This document shows positions 1 to 6,310 of a stretch of DNA of 8,672 bases, one piece after another. The translations under genes were made by a program, and so were the position numbers. How positions within the stretch are numbered: the first letter of the stretch is position 1; each line of letters starts with the position of its first letter. The notes beneath the pieces were generated by a model. The model was not told the origin of the DNA, made no database searches, and worked only from the letters and a program-made list of their open reading frames with translations. This DNA is from Acetobacteraceae bacterium (lineage in GTDB: Bacteria > Pseudomonadota > Alphaproteobacteria > Acetobacterales > Acetobacteraceae). The stretch is taken from the NCBI GenBank assembly GCA_947475475.1, contig CANJOG010000056.1:1-8672 (forward strand), written 5' to 3'.

Positions 1-21
1 CTTATCTTAGCCATGCAGTCT

Positions 22-67
22 GGAAATTCGCTGCGGCGCGCCAGATGGCCGCCGCAGTAGAATTTCC
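22..67 (-). terminator. Two-part hairpin just downstream of rplI, possible 3' end of the ribosomal operon
   Basis: A nearly perfect inverted repeat sits 3 bp past the rplI stop codon. The outer arms are GGAAATTC (22-29) and GAATTTCC (60-67); the inner arms are CTGCGGCG (31-38) and CGCCGCAG (50-57), around an 11-nt loop. That gives 16 base pairs interrupted only by one unpaired base on one side and two on the other. No run of T follows on either strand, so it is not a classic intrinsic terminator. It could mark an mRNA 3' end, protect the transcript from exonucleases, or be a dispersed palindromic element. Confidence 0.45.
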
Positions 68-70
68 GTC

Positions 71-649
71 TCAGCGGTCGTCCATCGCAGCGCCGAGTTC
101 CATCTCTTCTTCGAACTGGGCGGCGGCGTCGGCGGCTTCTTCCTGCTGGGCGGCCAGGCCGATGGCCTCGCCGCGCGCCTGCTTCTCGGCTTCTTCCGGC
201 GAACGGGCGACGTTCACGGAGACCGGGATGGAGACTTCCGGATGCAGGACCAGCTTCACGCGGGAAATGCCGATCGACTTGATCGGATTATCCAGCACGA
301 CCTGGGTGCGGTTGACGGTCAGGCCAGCGGCGACGATCTCGACCGCGATGTCGCGGCTGGAGACCGACCCGTAGAGGCCACCGGCCTCGCCGGCCTGGCG
401 GATGATGACGACGGAGAGATCGCCGAAACGCTCGGCAACCCGCTCGGCCTCTTCGCGGCGCTTGAGGTTGAGCGCCACAAGCTGGGCGCGCTGGGTCTCG
501 AACTGGGCCACATTCGCCTTGGTGGCGCGGGTGGCTTTCTTCTGCGGCAGAAGGAAATTACGGGCATAGCCCGGCTTGACCTTCACGACGTCGCCCATCT
601 GGCCCAGCTTTTCGACGCGCTGGAGCAGGATCAATTCAATGGCGGCCAT
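71..649 (-). CDS. rplI: 50S ribosomal protein L9
   Basis: This gene encodes L9 (192 residues), a 23S rRNA-binding protein of the large subunit with two globular domains joined by a long helix. The N-terminal domain is recognisable from the start (ELILLQRVEKLG, then GDVVKVKPGYARNFLLP at about residues 19-35), followed by the charged linker helix (about 40-75) and the C-terminal domain with GLYGSVSSRDIA near residues 90-101. Typical L9 is near 150 residues; here an extra tail of roughly 40 residues, rich in Ala and Glu, follows, as is common in alphaproteobacterial L9. The ATG is preceded by AAGGAGA on the minus strand, which overlaps the rpsR stop region, 11 bp away. It is the last gene of the rpsF-rpsR-rplI operon. 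Many alphaproteobacteria carry a DUF2232 membrane-protein gene between rpsR and rplI; there is no room for one here. Confidence 0.97.
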   Translation of the reverse strand: MAAIELILLQRVEKLGQMGDVVKVKPGYARNFLLPQKKATRATKANVAQFETQRAQLVALNLKRREEAERVAERFGDLSVVIIRQAGEAGGLYGSVSSRDIAVEIVAAGLTVNRTQVVLDNPIKSIGISRVKLVLHPEVSIPVSVNVARSPEEAEKQARGEAIGLAAQQEEAADAAAQFEEEMELGAAMDDR

Positions 650-660
650 TGTCTGTCTCC

Positions 661-936
661 TTACGCCACGACGTAGGGCAGAAGGGCGAGGAAGCGGGCG
701 CGCTTGATGGCACGGGCCAGCTCACGCTGCTTCTTCGCCGAAACCGCGGTGATGCGGCTCGGCACGATCTTGCCGCGCTCCGAGAGGAAGCGGCTGAGAA
801 GGCGCACGTCCTTGTAATCGATCTTCGGCGCATTCGGGCCGGAGAACGGGCAGGACTTGCGGCGACGGTAGAACGGCCGGCGCGCGCCAACAGCGGCGCG
901 GCGGGCTGCGGGATTAACTTCTGTGCTGTCAGACAT
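661..936 (-). CDS. rpsR: 30S ribosomal protein S18
   Basis: This gene encodes S18 (91 residues), a small-subunit protein that pairs with S6 and binds the central domain of 16S rRNA in the platform. The family core is clear: RPFYRRRKSCPFSG at about residues 20-33, then IDYKDVRLLSRFLSERGKIVPSRITAVSAKKQRELARAIKRAR split over about residues 39-81, and the LLPYV ending. The N-terminal extension of about 18 residues before the core is short and Ala/Arg-rich. An AGAGGG ribosome binding site lies in the 12-bp gap after rpsF. Translation is probably coupled within the operon, giving S6 and S18 in equal amounts for their heterodimer. Confidence 0.97.
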   Translation of the reverse strand: MSDSTEVNPAARRAAVGARRPFYRRRKSCPFSGPNAPKIDYKDVRLLSRFLSERGKIVPSRITAVSAKKQRELARAIKRARFLALLPYVVA

Positions 937-948
937 CGTGCTGCCCTC

Positions 949-1404
949 TTACTCTTCGCTGCCATCGGGGCGGTATTCGTCGCGGGCGCGGAACTCTTCG
1001 CGCTCCTCGAAACCGCGGCGGCGGCCGGATTCGAAGCGGCCGGCCGGCTTGGGACCACGGAAGCCGCGCTCGCGGTCATCGCCCTTGCGGGAGAGGATGG
1101 CGGACGGCACCTCGTCGATCGTCTCGACGCGGATGGTCATGAAGCGGAGCACGTCTTCGTTGAGGCCGAGCTGGCGCTCAGCTTCCTTGACGGAGGCCGG
1201 CAGCGCGTCGAGGCCGAGCAGCACGTAATGGCCCTTCCGGTTCTTGTTGATCCGGTAGGCCAGGCTGCGGAGGCCCCAGTATTCGCGCTTCTTCACAGAA
1301 CCGCCTTCGTTCTCAATATGAGCAACGACGGTATCAGTGATCGTGTCGACCTGCTGTTGCGTGATATCATTACGTGCGATGAGCACGGTTTCATAAAGCG
1401 GCAT
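949..1404 (-). CDS. rpsF: 30S ribosomal protein S6
   Basis: This gene encodes S6 (151 residues), the S18 partner on the 30S platform. The ferredoxin-like S6 fold is evident: MPLYETVLIARNDI at the N-terminus, then KREYWGLRSLAYRINKNRKG at about residues 39-58, HYVLLGLDALP, and VLRFMTIRVE near residues 85-94. The core ends near residue 97. A disordered tail of about 50 residues rich in Arg, Glu and Gly follows; such tails are common in alphaproteobacterial S6. The ATG lies 4 nt after a strong GAGGGAGA ribosome binding site. It is the first gene of the operon and has a leader of over 100 nt with several potential hairpins, which fits autogenous control by the S6:S18 complex as known in other bacteria. 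Confidence 0.97.
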   Translation of the reverse strand: MPLYETVLIARNDITQQQVDTITDTVVAHIENEGGSVKKREYWGLRSLAYRINKNRKGHYVLLGLDALPASVKEAERQLGLNEDVLRFMTIRVETIDEVPSAILSRKGDDRERGFRGPKPAGRFESGRRRGFEEREEFRARDEYRPDGSEE

Positions 1405-1420
1405 GTAATCTCCCTCTGGG

Positions 1421-1452
1421 TAGGTTCGGTCCGCCTATTGGGGACAATCCCC
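1421..1452 (-). promoter_or_regulatory. Putative structured rpsF leader, candidate S6:S18 autoregulatory site
   Basis: Read on the minus strand, this segment forms a GGGGA-UUG-UCCCC hairpin followed by a UAGG/CCUA hairpin whose 9-nt interior contains ACCGAA. The second hairpin ends 4 nt before the GAGGGAGA ribosome binding site of rpsF. In other bacteria the S6:S18 complex represses its own operon by binding a leader hairpin that exposes a CCG trinucleotide. Position, operon and the CCG in an unpaired segment agree with that; the exact family consensus could not be checked here, and the 4-bp stem is short. Confidence 0.35.
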
Positions 1453-1538
1453 CGAGCCAGGGCTCGATTGAGAACCAGGGCTCGTTTGACGCGCGGACAT
1501 AGCCAGAGCGTGCCGCGCCCTGGCAGGAAGAAGGCGCG

Positions 1539-1568
1539 GCTTTAGCCATAGAACGGCCTCAGGTGCAA
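1539..1568 (-). promoter_or_regulatory. Putative promoter of the rpsF-rpsR-rplI operon
   Basis: On the minus strand TTGCAC (complement of 1563-1568) is followed 17 bp later by CTAAAG, within GCTAAAGC (complement of 1539-1546). The latter matches seven of eight positions of the GCTANAWC -10 element described for the Caulobacter housekeeping sigma factor. Transcription would start near 1532, giving a leader of about 128 nt. This is a consensus match only; weaker alternatives exist nearer the gene. Confidence 0.4.
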
Positions 1569-1714
1569 CCGCGAATCGGTCCGGGGAGGGGTGCGTTGGG
1601 CCGGGCGGGGCGGCTGCATGGCTGGCATGGGCCGCACGTGGCCTGAAATGGGGCTGGCGGGAGCGGAATCGCCCGGAATATCGGCTGCTCTGGGTTGCCT
1701 TGCTGTGGCCGCGA

Positions 1715-1744
1715 TTGACAGCGGCGCAAGGGCGGGGCTACGCC
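1715..1744 (+). promoter_or_regulatory. Putative fabD operon promoter
   Basis: A perfect TTGACA -35 hexamer (1715-1720) is followed after 17 bp by CTACGC (1738-1743), inside GCTACGCC, which shares the GCTA core and final C of the alphaproteobacterial -10 element. The predicted start near 1750 gives a leader of about 80 nt. The -10 lies in the loop of an inverted repeat, GGCGGGG (1731-1737) and CCCCGCC (1746-1752), which could be an operator or just GC-rich chance pairing. Confidence 0.45.
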
Positions 1745-1829
1745 GCCCCGCCTCCACCGCAACAATGCCGGCCAATGCGGCCGCTCGTCGTGGTAAGCCT
1801 TCGGGGCGTCGGTTTCAGGGGATATCGCC

Positions 1830-2801
1830 ATGGCGGTTCGCGCCTTCATCTTCCCGGGTCAGGGTAGCCAGGCCGTGGGTATGGGCCGTGACCTCGCGGC
1901 CGCCTTTGCCGCGGCGCGCGAAGTATTCGAGGAGGTTGACGAAACCCTCGGGCAGAAGCTGACCAAGCTGATGTTCGAAGGCCCGTCCGAGGAACTGACC
2001 TCGACCGAGAATGCCCAGCCGGCACTGATGGCGATGTCTCTGGCGAGCCTGCGGGTGCTGGAGCGCGAGGGCGGGTTCAAGCTGGCCGACAAGGCGGTGC
2101 TGGTAGCTGGCCATTCGCTCGGCGAATATTCTGCCCTGGCTGCGGCGGGCACGTTCAGCGTGGCCCAGGCGGCACGGCTGTTGAAATTGCGTGGCCAGGC
2201 CATGCAGCGCGCCGTGCCGAAGGGTGAGGGGGCGATGGCTGCCCTGCTCGGCGTCGAGATGGAGCAGGCCGCCGAGATTTGCGCCGAGGCGGCGAGCTAT
2301 ACCGATGAGAATGGCAAGACCATCCGCCAGGTGATCCAGCCGGCCAATGACAATGGCGGCGGCCAGGTGGTGATTTCGGGCCATAAAGCGGCCGTCGAGC
2401 GCGCCATCGAGATTGCAAAGGCGCGTGGCGTCAAGCGCGCCATGCTGCTGCCGGTCTCCGCACCCTTCCATTGCGCGCTGATGGAGCCGGCGGCCGAGGA
2501 GATGGCCGAGGCGCTGGCAGCTGCGACGCTTGGCTCCCCGATCGTGCCGGTGGTGGCCAATGTGACCGCGGCGAAGGTGAGCGATCCGGCGCAGATCCGC
2601 GATCTGCTGGTGCGTCAGGTGACCGGCAATGTGCGCTGGCGCGAATCGATGCTGGCGATGCAAGCCATGGGCGTGGACAGCTTCGTTGAACTTGGCGCCG
2701 GCAAGGTGCTGGCCGGCCTGGCCAAGCGAATCGTGCCTGATGCCACCACCGCCTCTGCCGGCACGCCCGGCGAAATCGAAGCGGTTCTCAAGACGCTTTG
2801 A
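1830..2801 (+). CDS. fabD: Malonyl-CoA:ACP transacylase
   Basis: FabD (323 residues) moves malonyl from CoA to the phosphopantetheine arm of ACP, supplying the extender unit for cytoplasmic type II fatty acid synthesis. The acyltransferase hallmarks are all present: PGQGSQ at residues 9-14, the nucleophile elbow GHSLG with Ser96, the substrate-carboxylate Arg121 in LRGQAMQ, and catalytic His214 in PFHCALM. The length is slightly above the usual 305-315 residues, mainly in the segment around residues 150-180. The ATG has an AGGGGA site 7 nt upstream and the N-terminal MAVRAFIFPGQGSQ fits the family start. It is the first gene of the fab cluster; fabG begins 22 bp after its stop. A perfect -35 hexamer lies about 110 bp upstream. 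Confidence 0.97.
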   Translation: MAVRAFIFPGQGSQAVGMGRDLAAAFAAAREVFEEVDETLGQKLTKLMFEGPSEELTSTENAQPALMAMSLASLRVLEREGGFKLADKAVLVAGHSLGEYSALAAAGTFSVAQAARLLKLRGQAMQRAVPKGEGAMAALLGVEMEQAAEICAEAASYTDENGKTIRQVIQPANDNGGGQVVISGHKAAVERAIEIAKARGVKRAMLLPVSAPFHCALMEPAAEEMAEALAAATLGSPIVPVVANVTAAKVSDPAQIRDLLVRQVTGNVRWRESMLAMQAMGVDSFVELGAGKVLAGLAKRIVPDATTASAGTPGEIEAVLKTL

Positions 2802-2823
2802 GGGCGTCATCAGGGAGAGAGAC

Positions 2824-3561
2824 ATGTTCAGGCTGGATGGTAAGTCGGCGCTGGTGACCGGCGCTTCCGGCGGCATTGGTGCCGCGATCGCCCGCGCCCT
2901 GCATCATCAGGGCGCCAAGGTTGCGCTCTCCGGCACACGACGGGATGCGCTTGAGGCGCTGGCGGCCGAGCTTGGCGATCGCGTGGCAGTCTGCCCGGCC
3001 GATCTGCGCGATCCGGAGGCCGCCAAGGCCCTGATCGAGGCGGCGGAAGCCGCGAACGGTCCGCTCGACATCCTGGTGAATAATGCCGGCTTCACGCGTG
3101 ATACGCTGGCGATGATCATGAAGGATGAGGATTTCAACGCGGTGATCGATGTCGATCTTGCCGCTCCCTTCCGCCTGGCGCGCTCGGCGCTGAAGGGCAT
3201 GATGCGACGCCGTTCCGGCCGGATCATCAATATTTCCAGCATCGTGGGCACCACGGGCGGGGCCGGGCAGGCGAATTACGCCGCCGCCAAGGCCGGGCTG
3301 GTGGGGCTGTCGAAGTCGCTGGCGCAGGAGATCGGCTCGCGCGGCATCACCGTGAATGTGGTGGCCCCCGGCTTTATCGAGACGGCGATGACGGACGTGC
3401 TGTCCGCTGATCGCAAGGGTAAGTTGAAGGAAATGATCCCGCTGGGCCGCATCGGCCAGCCGAAGGACATTGCCGCCGCCGTGGTCTATCTGGCCTCCGA
3501 AGAGGCATGTTGGGTCACCGGGGCGACGCTGCATGTCAATGGCGGGATGGCGATGACCTGA
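2824..3561 (+). CDS. fabG: 3-oxoacyl-ACP reductase
   Basis: FabG (245 residues) is the NADPH-dependent short-chain dehydrogenase that reduces beta-ketoacyl-ACP to beta-hydroxyacyl-ACP. Visible motifs are the nucleotide-binding TGASGGIG near residues 13-20, the structural NNAG, the catalytic Ser139 in NISSIVGT and the YxxxK pair Tyr152/Lys156 in NYAAAKAG. VNVVAPGFIETAM and the HVNGGMAMT ending are typical of true FabG rather than a general SDR. The Asn that completes the SDR catalytic tetrad, found in ETNL of E. coli FabG, aligns with Asp111 here (VDVDL-type context IDVDLAAPF). The ATG follows a GGAGAG site. It lies between fabD and acpP, so fatty acid synthesis is the expected role; a dedicated acpP promoter may follow it. 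Confidence 0.96.
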   Translation: MFRLDGKSALVTGASGGIGAAIARALHHQGAKVALSGTRRDALEALAAELGDRVAVCPADLRDPEAAKALIEAAEAANGPLDILVNNAGFTRDTLAMIMKDEDFNAVIDVDLAAPFRLARSALKGMMRRRSGRIINISSIVGTTGGAGQANYAAAKAGLVGLSKSLAQEIGSRGITVNVVAPGFIETAMTDVLSADRKGKLKEMIPLGRIGQPKDIAAAVVYLASEEACWVTGATLHVNGGMAMT

Positions 3562-3625
3562 TGGGTGTGCGATTTTCGCCATTCGCCCATGAATTAGGGT
3601 GTATTCAGGTGCCCTGGGGCGCATC

Positions 3626-3654
3626 TGGCGACGCCAAACAAACCATGCTATCCG
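3626..3654 (+). promoter_or_regulatory. Putative internal promoter for acpP
   Basis: In the 205-bp fabG-acpP gap, TGGCGAC (3626-3632) is followed by 14 bp and then GCTATCCG (3647-3654). Spacing and the GCTA core fit the alphaproteobacterial housekeeping promoter pattern, though the -35 matches TTGACGS poorly and the -10 only partly. The -35 candidate is also half of an 11-nt perfect palindrome, TGGCGACGCCA (3626-3636). ACP is needed in large excess over the enzymes, so a separate promoter is plausible. Confidence 0.3.
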
Positions 3655-3681
3655 GCCCGCTCGCTTCGTCCGGAGCGGGTC
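3654..3681 (+). repeat. GC-rich hairpin in the acpP upstream region
   Basis: GGCCCGCTC (3654-3662) can pair with GAGCGGGTC (3673-3681), nine pairs including one G-U, around a 10-nt loop. A smaller GCACC/GGTGC stem follows at 3687-3701. No T-run follows, so an intrinsic terminator is unlikely. The hairpins may attenuate read-through from fabG, act as an RNA processing site, or stabilise the 5' end of acpP mRNA. Confidence 0.4.
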
Positions 3682-3766
3682 TGGCGGCACCGATCGGGTG
3701 CGCCCGGCGGAGTATCGTTGGCCAGGACGACAGCCAGAAACCGGCAGACAGGAGCTGAGATCAGCA

Positions 3767-4006
3767 ATGAGCGAGATCGCCGATAAGGTTAAGAGGATCG
3801 TGGTGGAGCATCTGGGCGTGGACGAGGCGAAAGTGACCCTCGACGCCTCCTTCATCGACGACCTGGGCGCTGACAGCCTCGACACCGTTGAGCTGGTCAT
3901 GGCCTTCGAAGAGGCTTTCAGCGTCGAGATTCCGGAAGATGCGGCCGAGAAGATCGCCACCGTGAAGGATGCGATCGACTACATCGAGAAGCAGAAGGCC
4001 GCCTGA
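3767..4006 (+). CDS. acpP: Acyl carrier protein
   Basis: ACP (79 residues) is the small acidic four-helix carrier of growing acyl chains in type II fatty acid synthesis, and also serves lipid A and phospholipid assembly. The GADSLDTVELVMAFEE signature is complete; Ser37 in DSL is the site that ACP synthase loads with 4'-phosphopantetheine. The chosen ATG gives MSEIADKVKRIVVEHLGV, the normal family N-terminus, with an AGGAG site at 3750-3754 twelve nt before it. An open frame extends further upstream, but that extra sequence shows no ACP features. A 205-bp gap with hairpins and a candidate promoter precedes the gene and fabF begins 37 bp after its stop. Confidence 0.98.
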   Translation: MSEIADKVKRIVVEHLGVDEAKVTLDASFIDDLGADSLDTVELVMAFEEAFSVEIPEDAAEKIATVKDAIDYIEKQKAA

Positions 4007-4043
4007 GCGGTTTTTCGCTGACGAATCGATAGGAGAGCTGGGC

Positions 4044-5303
4044 ATGCGGCGCGTGGTCATCACTGGCATGGGCATCGCATGCCCGCTCGGTATTGGTGTC
4101 GAACATGTCTGGAAGCGCCTGCTTGCGGGCGAATCCGGCATCACCGTCATCGAGAATTTCAACACGGCGGATCTGACCGCGAAGATCGCGGGCCAGGTTC
4201 CGGTCGGCGCCAAGGAAGACGGGGCGCTGACCCTGTCCGACTGGGTGCCGGTCAAGGACCAGAAGAAGATGGATCGCTTCATCCATCTGGCTATGGTTGC
4301 CGGCGTCGAGGCAGTCGAGGATTCCGGCTGGGTGCCGCAGACCGAGGAAGAGCGTTGCGCTACTGGCGTGATGATCGGCTCGGGCATTGGTGGGCTGCAG
4401 ACCATCTTCGAGGCCTCGAAGTTGATCTTCGAAGGCAAGACGCGGCGCCTGTCGCCGTTCTTTATTCCGTCGGCGCTGATCAATCTCGCCTCGGGGCATC
4501 TCTCGATCAAATATGGCTTCAAGGGCCCGAACCATTCGGTGGTGACGGCGTGTGCCACCGGCGTGCATGCGCTGGGCGATGCGGCGCGGCTGATCATGTT
4601 CGGCGATGCCGATGTGATGGTGGCCGGTGGTGCTGAAGGCGCTGTCTGCGAAATCGGCATTGCCGGGTTCTGCGCATCCAAGGCGCTGTCCACGAGCTTC
4701 AACGACAATCCCACCAAGGGCTCGCGCCCCTGGGATGCGGACCGTGACGGTTTCGTCATGGGCGAGGGGGCCGGCGTGGTGGTGCTGGAGGAATACGAGC
4801 ACGCCAAGAAGCGCGGTGCGAAAATCTATGCCGAGGTGGTCGGCTACGGCCTCTCCGGCGATGCCAATCACATCACCGCTCCGGCGGAAGGCCATGACGG
4901 CGCCTATCGCGCCATGAAGGCCGCCTTCAGGAATGGCGGAATCAGCCCCGAGGACGTCCAGTACGTCAACGCGCATGGCACATCGACGCCGCTCGGCGAC
5001 GATCTGGAACTTGAGGCCGCGGAGCGCTTCTTCGGCGATCATGCGAAGAATGTCGCGATGTCGTCCACCAAGTCCTCGATCGGGCATCTGCTCGGCGCGG
5101 CCGGCGCGGTGGAGGGTATCTTCTCGATCCTCGCCATTCGCGACCAGGTGGCGCCGGCGACGCTGAATTTGGAAAATCCGTCGCGCGCCAGCGTGATCGA
5201 CCGTGTTGCGCTGGTGCCGCAGCAGCGGAAGATCAACGTGGCGCTGTCCAACAGCTTCGGCTTTGGCGGCACCAATGCGAGCATTATCTTCCGGGCAATC
5301 TGA
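4044..5303 (+). CDS. fabF: Beta-ketoacyl-ACP synthase II
   Basis: FabF (419 residues) condenses malonyl-ACP with acyl-ACP, the elongation step of fatty acid synthesis, and is the KAS II type that sets chain length of unsaturated acids in response to temperature in E. coli. The thiolase-fold catalytic residues are all seen: nucleophile Cys170 in VVTACATGVHALG, His311 in NAHGTSTPLGD, Lys343 in STKSSIGH and His348 in the same motif. The glycine-rich SFGFGGTNAS lies near the C-terminus. The start MRRVVITGMGIACPLG is the family N-terminus and has AGGAGA (4031-4036) seven nt upstream; an in-frame upstream ATG at 3969 lies inside acpP and would add unrelated residues. mltG starts 18 bp after its stop. 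Confidence 0.97.
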   Translation: MRRVVITGMGIACPLGIGVEHVWKRLLAGESGITVIENFNTADLTAKIAGQVPVGAKEDGALTLSDWVPVKDQKKMDRFIHLAMVAGVEAVEDSGWVPQTEEERCATGVMIGSGIGGLQTIFEASKLIFEGKTRRLSPFFIPSALINLASGHLSIKYGFKGPNHSVVTACATGVHALGDAARLIMFGDADVMVAGGAEGAVCEIGIAGFCASKALSTSFNDNPTKGSRPWDADRDGFVMGEGAGVVVLEEYEHAKKRGAKIYAEVVGYGLSGDANHITAPAEGHDGAYRAMKAAFRNGGISPEDVQYVNAHGTSTPLGDDLELEAAERFFGDHAKNVAMSSTKSSIGHLLGAAGAVEGIFSILAIRDQVAPATLNLENPSRASVIDRVALVPQQRKINVALSNSFGFGGTNASIIFRAI

Positions 5304-5310
5304 TCTGGCG

Positions 5311-5325
5311 GGTGAGGTGAGGTGA
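5311..5325 (+). repeat. Triple GGTGA repeat covering the mltG start
   Basis: Three perfect tandem copies of GGTGA span the mltG ribosome binding site and GTG start codon. Each copy holds a GTG (5312, 5317, 5322), one in each reading frame; only the last opens the mltG frame. The earlier copies provide GAGGTGAG as the Shine-Dalgarno segment. Copy-number change would move or remove the site without changing the protein. Confidence 0.75.
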
Positions 5326-6299
5326 AGCGTCTCGCGCTCATCCTGCTTGGTTTTGTGGTTGTGATAGGCCTCGCCGGTGGCGGGGCCTATTTTTATGGCC
5401 GGGCGCGGTTTCATGCGCCTGGCCCGCTCGCCGCCGCGCGCAATGTGGTGGTGGTGGCAGGCTCGCTCGCCGCCGTGGCCGAGCAGCTTGAGCATGACGG
5501 CGTGATTGAAGATGCGCGCGAATTCCGCGTTGCCGCGAGCCTGACCAAGGGGGAGGGCGGCATCCGCTCCGCCGAACTCGCCTTTCCTTCCCAGGCAAGT
5601 CTGCAACAGGTGTTGGCCGTGCTACGCACCGGCAAGCCGGTGCAGCATTTGCTGACCATCCCCGAGGGGCTGACGGTCAAGCAGATCGCGCTGCTGCTGG
5701 AAAAGACGGAGAGTCTCACCGGCGCACCGCAGCTTGTGGGCGAGGCAAGCATCCTGCCGGAGACCTACGCTTATGAATATGGCATGGCGCGGGCGGCGAT
5801 TGTCGAACGCGGCCGGCGCGCATTGACGCGAGCGATGGCGGATCTATGGGAAAAGCGCAGTCCTGGCCTGCCGATTTCCTCGCCGGCGCAGGCGCTGATT
5901 CTCGCCAGCATTGTCGAGCGCGAGACATCGAAGGCCGATGAGCGCCCGCATGTCGCGGCGGTGTTCTATAACCGGATGCGGCTCGGCATGAAGCTGCAAT
6001 CGGACCCGACCGTGGTCTATGCCGCGAGCCAGGGGCTCGGCTCGCTTGACCGGCCGATCAGCCGGGCCGATCTGGATCGCGATGATCCTTACAATACCTA
6101 CAAAATCGCCGGATTGCCGCCGAGCGCGATCTGCGCGCCGGGGCTGGCGTCCATTCGCGCCGTGCTCAGTCCGGCGAAGAGCGAGGATCTGTATTTCGTT
6201 GCCGATGGCAGCGGCGGGCATGTGTTTGCCCGCACGCTGGAGGAGCATAACCGCAACGTGGCGAAATGGCGCGCGCGTAGCAGTGGCGGCACGAATTGA
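5322..6299 (+). CDS. mltG: Endolytic murein transglycosylase MltG
   Basis: MltG (325 residues; YceG-like family) is an inner-membrane lytic transglycosylase that cleaves within newly made glycan strands and is thought to set their length. Residues 4-25 (LALILLGFVVVIGLAGGGAY) form a single N-terminal membrane anchor, with the rest in the periplasm. The LysM-like part spans about residues 40-125, including the LTIPEGLTVKQIALLL segment. The catalytic region contains ILASIVERET at about 193-202, where Glu199 aligns best with the catalytic Glu of the family. LQSDPTVVYA, YNTYKIAGLPPSAICAPG and YFVADGSGGHVFARTLEEHN are the other conserved blocks. Start is GTG, read from a triple GGTGA repeat. Linkage to fabF is widespread in bacteria. 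In many rhizobia yicC and gmk follow; here a Crp/Fnr regulator does. Confidence 0.95.
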   Translation: MKRLALILLGFVVVIGLAGGGAYFYGRARFHAPGPLAAARNVVVVAGSLAAVAEQLEHDGVIEDAREFRVAASLTKGEGGIRSAELAFPSQASLQQVLAVLRTGKPVQHLLTIPEGLTVKQIALLLEKTESLTGAPQLVGEASILPETYAYEYGMARAAIVERGRRALTRAMADLWEKRSPGLPISSPAQALILASIVERETSKADERPHVAAVFYNRMRLGMKLQSDPTVVYAASQGLGSLDRPISRADLDRDDPYNTYKIAGLPPSAICAPGLASIRAVLSPAKSEDLYFVADGSGGHVFARTLEEHNRNVAKWRARSSGGTN

Positions 6300-6310
6300 A
6301 AGAGTCGGTG

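Larger units (their letters stand above)
1405..1829. other. 425-bp divergent intergenic region between rpsF and fabD
   Basis: This is the only gene-free stretch longer than 300 bp. The left 130 bp looks like the rpsF leader: a CCG-containing hairpin (1421-1437), a GGGGA/TCCCC stem (1440-1452), a CGAGCC/GGCTCG palindrome (1453-1466) and a 10-bp direct repeat CCAGGGCTCG at 1457-1466 and 1475-1484. A further inverted repeat, GCCGCGCC (1512-1519) with GGCGCGGC (1533-1540), lies near the predicted rpsF start of transcription. The right part holds the predicted fabD promoter and its overlapping GC-rich palindrome (1731-1752). I see nothing distinctive between about 1570 and 1710. Short open frames across this spacer run into fabD out of frame and show no recognisable protein features. 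Confidence 0.7.

Noticed and set aside
649..1545. 298-codon open frame on the plus strand across the ribosomal operon
   Set aside because: It is antisense to rpsR and rpsF, whose proteins are unmistakable. Long antisense frames are expected in GC-rich coding DNA, and its translation shows no recognisable domain.
1591..1962. Possible small gene upstream of fabD on the plus strand
   Set aside because: It runs out of frame into fabD, has no good ribosome binding site, and its translation is of biased composition without conserved features.
1815..2876. 353-codon open frame on the minus strand
   Set aside because: It is antisense to fabD, which has all its catalytic residues; the translation is low in recognisable structure.
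4010..4025. Hairpin with a T-run after acpP, resembling a terminator
   Set aside because: AGCG/CGCT gives only four pairs and the T-run lies in the loop rather than after the stem, so it cannot act as an intrinsic terminator.
3918..5606. 562-codon open frame on the minus strand
   Set aside because: It lies wholly opposite acpP, fabF and mltG; its product is rich in His, Arg and Gly as expected of an antisense shadow, and has no recognisable motif.
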